Positions 1 to 12,987 of a DNA stretch of 60,000 nucleotides are shown one piece after another. The translations under genes were made by a program, and so were the position numbers. Within the stretch, counting starts at the first letter, position 1. Each line of letters begins with the position of its first letter. Below the pieces are notes generated by a model, which worked only from the letters and a program-made list of their open reading frames with translations, had not been told where the DNA came from and did not search any database. Source of the stretch: Nymphaea colorata (Eukaryota; Streptophyta; Magnoliopsida; Nymphaeales; Nymphaeaceae); assembly GCF_008831285.2 (NCBI RefSeq), contig NC_045148.1:5897001-5957000 (forward strand), written 5' to 3'.

Positions 1-2027
1 GATAATGCTACTCTTTGTTGTTTCTTGCTCTTCTAGGAAATCATAGACTTGCTAAGGGAAATGCAAAATCTTCTTGTGAAAATTCTGTCACAAACTGATC
101 CATCAAAATGAACATCACAATAAGCTACAAGCTCTTCATAATTAGATGAAGAAAAGAACATTTCATAGTTCATAGTTTCTCTTATACATCTAATAATTTT
201 TAACACAACAACTAAATGTGTTGATCCGGGGGCATTCATCAACTGACTTATTCACATGGACTGCATGTGCTATGTCAATTCTAGAGATAGTGAGATAAAT
301 CAGGCTCCCAAGAGGATGCTTATAAACATCAGCTGTTATGTTTTCTCAAATACCTTTTCTATACATTTCATATGTGTATACTTGGTATGCACACAAGACA
401 CAGTCACATATGTATTTTTATGTATATATTGGTGCTTTCTTGTATATTATTTTCTTTCTTTTCTATTGTTTGTTTTCTATTTTCTTAATGAGCTGCAGGT
501 ACTTTACTAAAAGGCTGCTGCAGCTCTACCTATTGATGGCTGCAACAGCTAGACTTTTAGTTGTTGGCATGCCTCCAATGGCTAGAAACAGTCCCTATAT
601 ATAAGGCACTGTTTCCTCTTTACTAGGGTTTCTTTGAGTATGTTCTACTGTTATTGCGCCTTGGTGCATTTTGATTCTTTTGAGCTTTTTCATTTGTGTT
701 TATATGAAATTTTGGGCTGGTAAAAATATAGATTTACATTCTGACCTACAGATCCCTCAGAAAACTTGGTGTGGTTAGTCTGTGTACCTACATTGAGCAT
801 GCAGGACCTTAGTAGAAGCTAGGTACCCTATAGTCCACCAATTATTAATTTAGTTCCTTTTTCATATCATAGTGTTCACTCTTCAATTAGTTCCCCTAGC
901 CCATTAATTTTTGCTGTAGCTGTCATTTTGCATGCCAATTTTGAAAAGGGAAAGCGTTTGCATGTTTTTCACTTTTTTTGTTAATGAAGAAAAACTGCAA
1001 ATTACATATATTAGCAGTTAATGCTTAATAATCTTAAAGTATGCTAGATGGACCAAACATGCCCTCTTTTATCTCTCTCTCTCTCTCTCTGGTCCAGCTC
1101 AAGCAAGATCCAGAAGTAAATTGAATGGACCTAGATAGTCATGATAGAGATGGAGTTGGTTTTGCCATGCGTAGATGGGTGCACAACATCCTTTAAACTT
1201 AACACGTCAAACAAGTACTTGTATGACTACCTGGTTTATGTTTCTGACCCTGTAACGCTACCATGTGTACCCATGCTTTCCGAACCTGCTCTACATCTAT
1301 GTCCATATTGATACATGTGCCCGTAAAATAGGGGTGGCCCGAGAAAATGTTAAATGGCCTTCCATGCAAATATAACCTCGGCTGGAAATTTTTTCAATGT
1401 TCTCAAACCGGCTCATTTCCATATGAGAAATTATTGATATCATATTTTTACCATTTAACCATTTTCTTGTCAGCAGTAGGTAGCTAGAAAACATCTGGCG
1501 CCATCAGTCATCTTTTCCTTGTTGAAGCATTGTGAATCTTCATTAGTTTTGTCACTCAAAAGCAGTACTTTTTTGGAACACATCAAAAGTAATAATAGTA
1601 ACCAATAACTTCTCGATTAGTTGCATGATGACTGAATATGTTTGGTGTGTATATGTGTGTATGTGTGTGTATAGATGTTCTGCACCCTGTCAGGCCAGGC
1701 CAACATGAGCGTGACAAACTTCGTTGCCATGTTTCTGCAAGCTAGCTTCTAGGCTTTTTGGGATATTTCCTTGATGTTGCAATTGTGAAAGCTTTGCAAC
1801 TACTTGGGTGTTCATAAATGGAAGTCTTCCAAGTCTTTTAGATCTCTTAATGATGTCGGTCAAACGACTGACATCCAGGTGTAATTTTGATCATATTGAC
1901 TGATTGCATCCTTGCGTTGCCTGCCTATCAGGAAGTAGTTTGGTGTATGTACAACAGTATCATTCTTATTGACGTTGTTTCTCTTTTGTTTTTCACTGAA
2001 CCTATTTACAAAACTCTTCTATGACAG
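1..2027 (+). other. Intron of the CYP97B-type gene (3' part) or unassigned DNA
   Basis: I found no P450 coding segment here. The next exon opens in phase 0 straight after a pyrimidine-rich tract ending in AG at 2026-2027, so most or all of this stretch is probably the intron before it, at least 2 kb long. It holds a short (CT)n run near 1073-1091 and a TG-rich run near 1640-1670. Small open frames on both strands resemble nothing I know. An upstream P450 exon hidden here cannot be excluded; the expected motif just before the intron would resemble GTDIFIS. Confidence 0.55.
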
Positions 2028-2496
2028 GTTTACAACCTTCATCGATCCCCATACTTCTGGGACAATCCGAATGACTTTTATCCAGAGAGATTCTTAGAAT
2101 TCAAGGAGAGCCAAGGAATCAGAGGGTGGGCTGGTTTTGATCCAAAACGGAGTCCTGGAGCTTTATATCCCAATGAGGTTACTTCCTATAAATTTATGCC
2201 CCTTAGGCCAAGTAATTCGACTGAATTATGCCAAATGATACTTGCCTTTCTGATCTTAAATTGTTGTGCAGGTTATTTCAGATTTTGCCTTCCTACCATT
2301 TGGAGGTGGCCCTCGGAAGTGTCTGGGTGATCAATTTGCTCTCCTGGAATCAACAGTGGCATTGTCCCTGTTGTTACAGAAGTTTGATGTGGAGCTTAGA
2401 GGATCACCAGAATCAGTAGAACTTGTCACGGGTGCTACAATCCACACTAAAAATGGTCTCTGGTGCAAATTAAAGAAGAGATCTTCGTCTAGTTGA
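2028..2496 (+). CDS. CYP97B: CYP97B-type cytochrome P450, last two exons (partial gene)
   Basis: This is the C-terminal end of a cytochrome P450. Exon 2028-2177 encodes 50 residues starting [14 protein letters not shown] and includes the PERF motif (YPERF). A 94-bp GT-AG intron follows (2178-2271). The last exon, 2272-2496, carries the haem-binding loop [18 protein letters not shown], with the invariant Cys ligand of FxxGxxxCxG, and ends at TGA 2494-2496. Both exons join in phase 0. The insert EGWAGFDP-like segment (here [20 protein letters not shown]) and the end [18 protein letters not shown] are, from memory, typical of clade CYP97B rather than CYP97A or C. CYP97 enzymes are plastid carotenoid-ring hydroxylases acting in xanthophyll synthesis. 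CYP97B has the weaker, beta-ring-type role in Arabidopsis, so the substrate here is inferred. The N-terminal part, plastid signal and I-helix lie outside the window. No stop or frameshift is visible in the two exons. Confidence 0.93.
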
Positions 2497-3017
2497 TAAT
2501 GTAGCAGCAAATTTTCCGGCATTGCTGTGTCTTTCACCCGAATCTCATGTATCGTAGACATGAAATCTCATGTAAAAGAATTTTTTATATGTATCATAGT
2601 CTGGGCTCTAGCCCCCGTCATTCCGTCCTCTTGATTCCATCATTTTGGGACAGAACCTTGGCAGTGATCGCAGTGAAATATCCGAGAGGCTTTGTAAATT
2701 ATGATTCTTCACGAGTTTGTAAGTGCGCCTTTTGCGGCAATCTTGCCACCAATTTATATGGCTTTTCATGGGATTTGAAAACTTTTCTCCAGAACCCTTG
2801 TTTGTTCTTTTTTATTAATCGCCTTCATTCGAGTCGTGAATGCATGGCTGGTGGAGGTGCCATGTAGTGTGGTTATGCTGAGGGAAGCTCTCAAGTGCCT
2901 CTATAAGGGGTTGGCGCAACAGGAGCTGATATGTGGCCAGTTCCTTTTTTGAATCGTAGTGCAAAAGGGGAATTACTAATATGCATGGTGAAGCACGAAC
3001 GGAGTGGCATACTAGAG
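2497..3017 (+). other. 3' flank of the P450 gene
   Basis: This stretch starts right after the P450 stop codon and probably contains its 3' UTR. No clear AATAAA signal is seen; A/T-rich candidates lie near 2578-2592 and 2808-2818. Overlapping small open frames on both strands have no recognisable domain. Confidence 0.4.
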
Positions 3018-5804
3018 GGCATTTGGTTTGGAACGCGACCACTCGATACAAAAAAAAACCCTCGCCCGAAGACGAAACTCTCGCTCGAGTCTTGTCTTCT
3101 TACTGCGCCTGTCCGCCATAGATCAAGGAGCTGGCGTCTCACCACAGGTCTCTCTCTCTCTCTCTCTGGCTTATCACTGTTCATTCACATCCGGCAGAGA
3201 ACGACTCTCTCTCCCAGTGTTCTTCTTCTTCATCGTTCACATTTCTTCTACTTCTTCATCATTCGTCCCTTTCTTCTTCTTCTATGTTTTTATGTTTACG
3301 AACATAGGTTGCTCTATCTAAGATCGTTGATCAACTTCACCACAATTTCTCATGTTTTCGCCTCTCTTCAACCTTCTATTGTGGACAGTTGCAGGTATGA
3401 TTCTTCTTCTTTAATTTTAATTGTACACGATGATAGGTCATCATAAATTTGTGTTTTCACCCTAACCGGCAAAAGGAGGGTTGTAAGTTCAGTCACCTTT
3501 TCTGCTACTCTCCTACCACTTCAGGACACGTGAAGCCCTAGGGCAGGATTGCTGTATGAAGCTCCATTTTCTTCTGTAAATTAAATTGATTCGGAGAAAA
3601 GAGGTTTGATTCGATCAAAATTGAAGGTAACCAAACATCATGTGAGGCAATAATTAGATAGTAGAATATGACCTACTACCAGACAATGCACCAGATCCTT
3701 GATTTGGTCTGTCTTAACTCTCATTTGAGAATTTTTATAGAGTAATACCTTATTTTATTTGGTTGTCTTTCTATTCATCTCTGTTAATTTATTGGTTATC
3801 TTTTTATTCATCTATATAGGTTTTGGTGTTACCTGTCTCTATAGCATAACTTATACATGTATACACTAATACATGAGCTGTTAAAACTGAGAATGTTAAA
3901 GAATCACCAAATTTACTTCAGAACCATTTTTTTACATGAGATAATTGTCAAACATTTACACAGACCAGGTCAGGTCGTCTCTTATTCTCAGATTTCGGTA
4001 TCAAGAGTGGTCATCTTTAGCCCTTGCTCCTGCAGCAGAATGGTGATTTTTTGGTTCTGTACTGAAGTGGTTCTCTTTTTTTGTGTGTTCGTGTGAGGGA
4101 GAGGGAGTTTGTGTTGTGGTGGTAGTGGAATCCTTGCTTTTTTAGTTTTTTGGGACAACATGATTGCTTGGACTTAGCATGCTGGTGGTGGTTTTAACAC
4201 AGTCAGATTTATCATAAGAGTATATTGGGGTTCTTCGGTCTTGGTTAAGGGTGCGATCTTTTGATCTTCTCTTTTTCTTTGAGGTTCTCCTTGGAGAGTT
4301 TACTCCAAAGTTAGAAAGTTCAACAGTTAACTTTTACATTTTTCAAAATTAGAATTCCAATATGCCCGTTATATGCAGGTCCGATATACTTAAAGAGGTT
4401 GCTTCCGTCTATCTCCATGCATTTGACGGTTCTTTTACTCTTATTCATGAGTACGGCTAAGAGAAAATGGAAGTGACGCATAAATTACTTGACTAAAGAT
4501 TGTGAACTGGAAGTTGTAGACCAGATTGTTACCAATAATCGGCAACAGATGATGACTTGCTTTCTTAAGGCCAGTTTACCGGTGTAAACTTGGACAAAGA
4601 AACTTTCAATCAACGTACCCCTGGTTTGCAAAATTCCACAAGGTAGCAACCATTTTGCAGTGTGGTCCTTGTTCAATGGGGGAGCTCAACAAGAAACCGT
4701 TTAATTTGGTTTTGGCAACCGATTGATTGAAATGCTTTTTCTTTAACTATTTAGATTTGTTTTTGGTTTTGGTAAGCTTGCAAACACCATTCTTATTTCT
4801 GCTAACCCAATATACATGATTGACTAGTTCAAGTGAACTGTTTCTTTATTAGTGTATATTGTATTATCACTAATATTTACATAAATTGTTGTTGAAATGC
4901 AAGGACCAAGGTGAAGATGCAATGGATGAGCATTATTTTATGGTTGCTGTGGCCGCTTGATCAAATGCGATCGTCATCATTTTCAAGTCATGTACTTCAA
5001 TGAAGAATATAAAAGTTTTTTTTTTTGCTCATATAACTATCATGATATATACATTTAGTTGTGTTTAGAAACTTTCTAAACATTTTTATATGGTTTGTGT
5101 CTAACAAATTGAAAGTTTACTCTTCATTGTGTTTTTGTATTATAATTGGTTGATGTTTTCTTTTATAATATATGGTTTTTATGTCATTTATATCTGTAGA
5201 GAGAGAGAGAGAGATAAAAGAAAGACAAAACAAGAACGAGCAAAGACAAAGATAGTACTTTGTTGGTTAGTATATTTTGGGTTGTTTGTATTTGTAGAGA
5301 TAGAAAGAGGAGAGAGAGTACTTTTTGTTAGCTTAGATTTTTTTTACATACTTTATTAGTTTTTTTTCATTATATGTTGATCTTAAGTTTCTCATGTATA
5401 GAGAGGGAAAAAGAAATCGAGAGTGGATATTTTTATTTGTTTGTGTTTTTGGTATGCTTTTTTGAAATATTTTCTTTTGTCATATGTGAAATTTTTATTG
5501 AGAGAAAAAAATTTCTTATTAGTTCATATATTTTTCATTCTTTTTATCATGCGTTTTAGCGAGAGAATAATATATAAATATAGAAAAATGCAAAACATGT
5601 GTTACACCTGTCCGTTTAATCATTAATACAAACGGCGGACAGGACAAGTTGAAGAATTTGTCCTCATAAACAAATGCTGGACATAATTATGACTTGTCCA
5701 TATATTCAATGATTGTTTGTCCTTAGGACACTTGTTCTAAAGGAAAACGTCTTGAGAACAGTTGCCTTTGCAACCAAACAGTAAGGTGTTGAGTGAAAGC
5801 TTCC
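3018..5804. other. Intergenic, no gene recognised
   Basis: A CT-rich zone at about 3150-3260 looks like plant 5'-leader DNA, but no coding exon that I recognise follows it. GA-rich runs (GAGAGAGA) occur near 5198-5214 and 5296-5318. The segment 3018-3640 begins with a GGGCATTTGG-type sequence and has a roughly inverted TTTGGTT counterpart near 3630. That is too weak to call an element. Confidence 0.4.
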
Positions 5805-5886
5805 GATCTCCTTCATCTCAATGCTTATCCAAAACTAAGCATTGGGATCTCCTTCATCTCAATGCTTATCCAAAACTAAGCACTCA
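5805..5886. repeat. 41-bp tandem duplication, two copies
   Basis: A 41-bp unit beginning GATCTCCTTCATCTCAATGC occurs at 5805-5845 and again at 5846-5886, nearly identical. The second copy runs on into different sequence at its 3' end. The high identity suggests a recent local duplication. Confidence 0.9.
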
Positions 5887-7139
5887 AGTACTTGAAAGTA
5901 TGCAAGCTGCTAGAGTTTTTTTGACAATCAGGTTGGATTTCTCAACTGAAATGTTTCTGAAATTATTAACCTTTGAACTTTTATAAACTCTGATTTGTTG
6001 ATCAGGAACCCATTTTCAATGTATTGGTCCCAAATATGGGTAGCTTGTTGAAGAAAATAAAATAAATTATATACATATTAATTTGGATCACTGAGTTGTC
6101 TAACGTTGGCCTAATACGACCATTTAGATATTATTGATCAAGTAAAGAACCTTCGAGTCACCTTCGCCCACTCGTTCGCCGGTAGTCGTCTTTGGGATGC
6201 TGAAATTTCTCGATCGGACTTTCCAACCCAACTCCACTGTGGTGCATCATTCAACGCAATGTACAGAGAAGCCAACGTGTTACCCTCCCAAAGTGAGCGG
6301 TGGTTATTTGTTCAGCTCATGAGAACACTTGTTCGTGGTCATCTCATGCGCATTGACTCTAAGTTACACCGACTCTTCTAGACACTATAATTCTTTACAC
6401 ACTTCATACATTCTTCTCTCTTTTAACTTTTCTCAATTACAAAAGACAGGCTGAGGTGCTATGCACTATATGCTGCACGAAAACACACACATATCCATAT
6501 GTCTTATCCTTTCTGGTTTCCTGGATTTGAAACTTGGATCAGGTGCAGGTGCAGAAACTGAAAGCTTTAACCCAGTCTATTGTTTCATTGGAGTACAAAA
6601 CCTACTTTCGGTGTCTCAGAATATCACCTTTAACTTCTTCTAATGAACCAACCATTTCATACTAATGCATTTATTGACATCCCAATGAAATTCTAAATAC
6701 CCAATTCTATATATAAAATATCTTATACATGATTAGTACAAATTACCTATATATATTGAATTATGCTTATATGTATATAACTGAACCCTAAATATTGTTG
6801 TGTTCCATTTGCAGAACCATTGATCATCAAGTGACCGTTGCCAAGAGGATAAGGCTATGGGTAGTGCATAGTCCTCTTCATTGTAACCGAACTTTTGAGT
6901 CACTTCGTTCCAATTACTACAACAAAATAAAGCAATGCCGACGATGTCGAACCGTTGGTAGTGCAAAGAGCATGCTTGATCAGACGACCGGGCCGTTGCT
7001 TAAAGGGGATACCCAGGAAAATAATGGTTCATAATGGGTAACAATTCATTGTCCTTAGGAAAAATGGTGACTTTGATTTGAGAAAATGTGATCCTAGACA
7101 CTAATGTTGGCATCTTAAGTTGCGCAATCGTACCATCAA
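5887..7139. other. Intergenic, no gene recognised
   Basis: This DNA is A/T-rich. A 47-bp piece at about 6917-6963 begins ACTACAACAAAATAAAG and ends TTGGTAGTG, with GCCGACG inside. That resembles a CACTA-type terminus or a tiny internally deleted copy. No protein domain was seen. Confidence 0.35.
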
Positions 7140-7486
7140 TAAGGCTGTACTGAGTAAAGCCAACTTGAGCTCGACCAAAACTTGCTTGGTTAAGCTCGAA
7201 TCGAGCTCGACTCATTTGTGAACGGGTTTGAGCTCGAGTTTAACTGAATACTTGAGCTTATAAATGAGTCAAGTTTGAGTTACATGAACTCAACTCAATT
7301 AAACTTGGTAAGCTTGTTTAATTTAGGTTACCTTTTTTTTTTTCTTGTAATTTCCAAACTTAAAACCCATGAAAGGAGATTAAGTCAAATGAAGACTTGG
7401 GAAACGAGTTGAGCTTGAGCTGACCTTGAACTGGGCAATATATGAGTTGACTGGAGCTAAATTGGCTTAGCTTGTGCACAGCCCGG
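7140..7486. mobile_element. Decayed hAT-like miniature element (CTCGAG-rich family)
   Basis: About 347 bp, bounded on the left by TAAGGCTGTAC and on the right by GTGCACAGCCC. These resemble the TAGGGCTGCACA ends of the better-preserved copy at 45596-46028. The interior shares its run of GAGCTCGAG, GAGTCAAG and CTTGAGCTTG words. I see no matching 8-bp flanking duplication, so this copy is older or its edges are slightly off. It has no coding capacity and is presumably non-autonomous. Confidence 0.6.
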
Positions 7487-10229
7487 GTCCGCCAGACCGA
7501 CTGAAGGATCTGCTTTCCATCCTTCTTGTAAGGTAAAACCACATGCCTCCTAAGCGTTGTGCGCCTCAAGTATTTAAGTTCTCTCTGTGTGCGGATCGAG
7601 TTCTCAAAGTGGATTTAAACTACAATGATTTCCGTTGATTTTACCTGGTTAGGTGCAAGCTTTCTACATGTCCATGCAGAATTTTCCCTTTGAAAAGAAA
7701 GGAAGAGTTTGTTGATCTCGATGTTGATATGTCAATCCGACAACGATAATTTGGAGGCCAAACTGGGGCCTAAGTGCGGATATGATGGCGGGCTGGAAAA
7801 GAAGAAACTTGAATGGAGGCACCCTTACGTCTTTATGAAATCTACGGGCAAGCTTAATTAAAATTTCCTCCCTCCCTTCATATTTTCTGTCACCAGTGCC
7901 ATTGCGGTTTTCGTTTCATGAAAAACATGATATATTGCACTATCATTTTTTGCTCTAATTAAAGGAACTTTGGCGCACTGAAACTATGTCAAGGAGGGAC
8001 GCCCGAGGAATTCACACAGGTTGTATGCAGTTAGTGACATATTTCCCTCATGAAGGATTTCTCATACCAAAAGGATTCACATAGGTTGCTTGTGTCAGGC
8101 CATATAAACCCTGAATCTAAGCTTTTTTTTTTTTTTTTTCTCTTTTTCCAATTGCCCACTTCTTATTTATTGACTATTTTAGACTTAATAATTCATCTCT
8201 TCATTTAAACCCTGTCTTTATTGACAGAAACGGCCTCGTTGGAGGATAGGACTCCATCCATTTATTAGCAAAAAATGGTGAGAATATTAAATAGAAACAT
8301 ATGTCAAGGAAGTTGAAAAAGAGACATGCTAAACAGGTACCGAGGAGATCAATGCGATTATGCTGGAAGTTAAGATATTATTGGAAATCTTAATACAACA
8401 GCAAGCTGCCTTCATATAGATGAAATGTCGCAAAAAATATCCTCTTCCTTCTAGTCGAGCATTGAGCTACTGGAGAAAATGCTGTTATTTAGAAACCAAC
8501 AAACTTTAATTTATGTCGTCAATGGCAAGAGAATACTATCCAAAATAAATGACTCGAAAAATATAAACTTGGGGTTAAACTCAAGCCTTCCAGGGGAAGT
8601 GGTTCCGCGGTGGTTGACGGGTACTAAATATATAGTGAATAAAAAATAGAATTAAATAACCACAATTGTAAAAAAAAATATAATTGACCTAAAAAAACAA
8701 AGCAAATAATTATGGTTTTTGATTTAATCTTTGTATTATTTCAAGTGCACCTATCTCAAGTATTTCAAGTATACTAATATATCATGCTTCTAAAATATCC
8801 TCTGACCTCTTACATGAAGTTAGAAAAACCTTGACTACCTACCCAATGTATCGAAAAACAACTCAAGTACCCAACAATTTTTGAGCAACCACAGATGTGC
8901 AAACTAGTGAATATAATATGCAGACTCTTTTTCATTTAAGACAATTAGAATCTTTAACCCATTAAATGCTTCTCTTACATTGCTTGCCCCATCATAACTG
9001 TGCCAACAAAAATTTGATATGCTCAATTTATGCTTACAAAATATGTCTTGGACTGCTGCTTTGAGTGACATAGCACTTGTTTCAAGAACATGTGAAATTG
9101 CAAGAAATCATTCAACTATTTGACCATTTTTGTTAATAAGGGTCTAATCTGTATATGCATTGGGCAGGTTGAGCTAGGATTCGTTATCTGGTTCTTGCAA
9201 TAAGCCTGAGGTAATAGAAGTGAAAAGGTCATCCATCACTGCTATCTTTTGCAGGGTTCTAGTGAGAGATGGCTTTGCACTATTGCTTCCTCTTGCTATT
9301 GGGATCATTGAGGCCCGAGCAACAAAGTTGAAATTGCTGATATCTTGGAGGACCAAATGTTAGTTTTTCCCTTCCCAGGCTCCCAGCCTTGGTCTCTAGC
9401 TAGTCCTTCCCTTTTAAAAACCCTTAGGACAAAGACCTCACATCCATTAAAGAGAAGAGGATCCTCCTACAGAGCGAGGAGGAAATATCAAAAAAGAAAA
9501 CCCAAGTGGAGGATCACATTAAAGTAAAACTGTTTTAAGATTCCTTTTGCCTAGAAAAGTAGTTTCCCTTTTTGGGGATCATTCTACCTCTAGTAGAGAA
9601 TGAGCATATTCTAGAAAATATCACTAGGTTGGATTGCTAGCAAGCAAGAACAAACATCTCAAATGGGGGATCAAATAGGTTATTGGATTGTCCTCTTGAA
9701 CTTCGAGCGTCATATATACCCTGCACAAAGAAAATGCATTATTGAAAGATAGTTTCTGCACTTGTCTTTTCAGACTCAAGTTATTCAGTTTATGACATGA
9801 CAACTTAGTAATACAGGTTACTTAACATTTAATTTGATTTGATGAGTTCTATTTGTTAAATTTCATTTCTATTAGAACTAACATGTTTTCTTAATGTTCA
9901 TTATAGACATGTCGACATCACCAAACTTTGTATGATTTCTACTTTGGCGGTAACATTACCATGAGAGCAATTTATGTTCATGTTTTTGTAATTTTGAACT
10001 GCAGTGAATCGGTTGTATTGTAATATAAGTTCAAACATTAGTTATACATATATGTTTGGTTTATGAACATTTAACTGTCTTGTTTGTTTCGTTTGATACA
10101 TATATGTATTTTCAATTTTTTGGAAAACTTTGTCCTACGTCCTACACAGAATAAGAAAAAAAGTTAAAACACTTTCACCTATGCATAACAATTTGCATTG
10201 ATATAGAGTAATAGCAACATTTAGTGGAC
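7487..10229. other. Intergenic, no gene recognised
   Basis: Only short, unrelated open frames occur. A 17-18-base T run lies at about 8123-8140. At 9250-9360 a + frame reads RVLVRDGFALLLPLAIGI and might be a transposon protein scrap, but I cannot place it in a family. Confidence 0.4.
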
Positions 10230-10531
10230 ATTGCTTAAAGTTTTCCCGATGTCTGTCCAGGTAATTGTCGGTAAAGATTTTACCGATGTCCAAGAGCATT
10301 GTCAGTATAAAGTTTACATCGTTGAGATATCAAAAAACAAAACAGAATATCACACACTCATGGACGTTAGTAATAATCAATGTTTACCTACATGTTGAGC
10401 ACGCTGGTGATGGCCCTACACTGATGCGGTGCTCCCATTCTCTTCACCTATGTTGAACCGAAACGTCGGTAAAACTTTTATCAACGTGTAGATGTTCTGG
10501 CCATCGATAATGCCTAGGTTTTTTGTAGTGA
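10230..10531. mobile_element. CACTA-like terminal fragment
   Basis: The segment ends at 10520-10531 in TTTTTTGTAGTG, the reverse complement of CACTACAAAAAA, the usual start of En/Spm (CACTA) elements. Inside are several short inverted and direct words of the type GTCGGTAAA and TTTACCGATG (about 10268-10290 and 10462-10482), like the subterminal repeats of that superfamily. I could not find a paired left end or a 3-bp target duplication, and no transposase is present. Confidence 0.35.
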
Positions 10532-11159
10532 AGATGCTGAAGCAGTTCTGAAAGAGAGTTGTACGTGTTCACTTAGAAGGAGCAAGTTGGAGCACATCGC
10601 CTCTTATTCACTAGGCCAACAGGCTCGGTTTAGTTATCCCTCGATAGACGTTACTTCGGGGGTGTTTTGGGCCCATATCTTTAGCAAAACCATGGGCAGC
10701 CTTGGAAAACCACATGTTGATGGAGGAGACAATATGTGCCCAAGACAATGTCGATGTGGATAAAAGGGAAGCTTTGAGAGGGACATTGACACATATTCTC
10801 ACAAAGCAAAGGCCCACTTTGTTAGACGGTCAATATCTAGCATGTCATTTGTTCAAGTTTTGAGGCATTCCTTAAAAAACCTTGGGTTTCATACTTGTTT
10901 GTGGATGTTGTGGATTTTATTTATAATAGTGATTTTATAGCAAGTTAATTTTGAAGAGTAGAGACTGGCAACCAATGGATGGACACAAGGGTTAGCTACC
11001 ACAAACCAGGACTATTTCTAATCAAGAGCACTTCCTCAATATCGTCTCAGATTAAGGGACTCCTCTCCTACGCAACGTGAACTTAGGTAAAACTTTGCCA
11101 GCCCATAACTTGCAGAGCTCTTGGAAAGCCTAGAAGAGATTGGGCATGCTTTGAAATAT
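10532..11159. other. Intergenic, no gene recognised
   Basis: No domain, tandem repeat or inverted repeat of note was seen. The short minus-strand frame at 10611-10817 has no recognisable motif. Confidence 0.4.
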
Positions 11160-11631
11160 GGATGTCAATACATCCAATTTTGATTGGATATTTGATCTAA
11201 CCATTCTGAAAAAATTGGGTGTAGAATTTTTTTTTTTTAATATATGATAGAATTAAATTGGATTGGTTTTGAATTTAAGGAATGATATTCGATCAGATTC
11301 AGATTTAAGAAATGACATCCGATTAGATTTGGATTTGGATAAACATATATCTGGTTGGATTCAGATCAGATTTAGTTTTAAACAGATATACTATATCTTA
11401 AGGGCCTTATCTTTTGAAAATTGGCCAGATTTAGTTCAAAATTCTGATTCAGATTGCATGTGAATGTAAAAAATCGGTGATGAATGACCTTCAGACTATG
11501 AAATCTGATTTTGGATTCAGATTTAGAATGGTTTTTCTTCATTCATATTTGAATCAGAACATGTGAATATCCAAAAAAGTGGAATATGGTTAAGAGTGTA
11601 TTCAATTCGAATCCAATTCATTGACACTCCC
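11160..11631. mobile_element. GGGATGTCAA-family TIR element, copy A (472 bp)
   Basis: A non-coding element starting GGATGTCAAT and ending ATTGACACTCCC, so the ends are inverted repeats of each other with small mismatches. The interior is built from A/T-rich words such as GATTCAGATTC and GGATTTGGAT. It aligns by eye along most of its length with the copies at 40355-41441 (B, interrupted) and 42389-42792 (C). No transposase is encoded. The superfamily is unclear because I could not settle the target duplication. Confidence 0.75.
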
Positions 11632-12956
11632 TACTTTGGAAGCAAACCAAGTTAAGGTAGCAATTTCCACCATTGAAGAGGCTTGACCATCAATGCAAAG
11701 TCATATCTTCAAACTCAAGAACATAGACTAGAGGAAGTGTGCAACATGGAGCAAAACTAACTGAGGCAAAGGATGCACATAACTTTGCCAGCAAGACCCC
11801 CATAGAAGGTGTGGAAGGAGGAGTAATAGCAGAAGAGCCAACAATTGTCTTTGGGTGAACCAGGAAAATGAAGGGAGAGAGGCATTCTTTACTCTACATT
11901 GAGAAATTGCCTCCTTTGCCACATATTGGTGACAAAAGAAGTGGGGTTGGTCCAGTGGGATCATGTAAGGGCTGGCGAGGGGCCATCAATGCACAAAACA
12001 AATGATGAAGCTAGAAGCCTAGTCATTGCCGCTACTTCCACTTCCATTTGAGACTCATGCTACTTGTTTTAAGTGTCTAGATTTACAATACTGTCTATAC
12101 CATAGGTACCTCTAGCTAGAGAGGAATCTCACTTTCACGTAACCATGGCATGAGAGTAGCTTTTTATTGTTTTATCCTTATCGTTTCATTGCACTCTTTT
12201 GCTATAGTTATCAGTCAATTTCTATTAACTTGTACCCTACATTTTTTTTTACTTATTTTCCGTTTTTTAATTAATTACTTTTGCGTTACTACTTTCACAT
12301 ATAGATATTTATATTCTTAAGTTATGTGAATATTCTACATATGCATCTTGTTTCTCACTTCCCGAAATGTTTGAGTTCTGCTTCCCATTTTTGGTTCTTG
12401 TTGCTTCCATATCCATCTTGTATCATGTTAGCTGAGTATATATAATTCTGAGATCATAAAGTTAAGGTCTCTATATAGTTAGAGATCTTTTTTTTTTTTA
12501 ATATACCCTAGTAGAGAAAAAGGTGAGAGCAGAAAAGTATGTGATCTTCATGCAAGTGAACTTAGACATGCATGGATATGAGATTCATCCCTTTAGATGC
12601 GTAAATATGATTTTAACAAATTGAAGTGTTATGATTTTAAAATCTTCACAAAATCTTAGGACTACGTCCACAAAGTTTTCCTTTTTTTATGCTAATTATT
12701 AACTTTGCAATGTGAAAACTACATTTAGGCAGTTAGTTTCATTAAAAAATAAACACGCTCGTACATCCTTCTATAAATGGTGTTAACTTCTAATTATATC
12801 CAGTCAGGGCAAGACATTATTTCCCCTCAACTTTCAAAGTTTCTATTGATTAATTCAAAGTTTCTGTTGGTCATTCCAATGATGAATAGCATCAATGACG
12901 GGCATGGAGAACCTCAAAAGGGATAGACTAATGATTTGAAAAATCACTAATAAGAA

Positions 12957-12987
<31 letters not shown>

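Noticed and set aside
2331-2561. Minus-strand 76-aa frame over the P450 end
   Set aside because: A shadow of the true + strand exon with the haem-binding motif.
3018-3640. Possible TIR element with GGGCATTTGG-type ends
   Set aside because: The supposed right end matches over about 7 bases only and no target duplication was seen.
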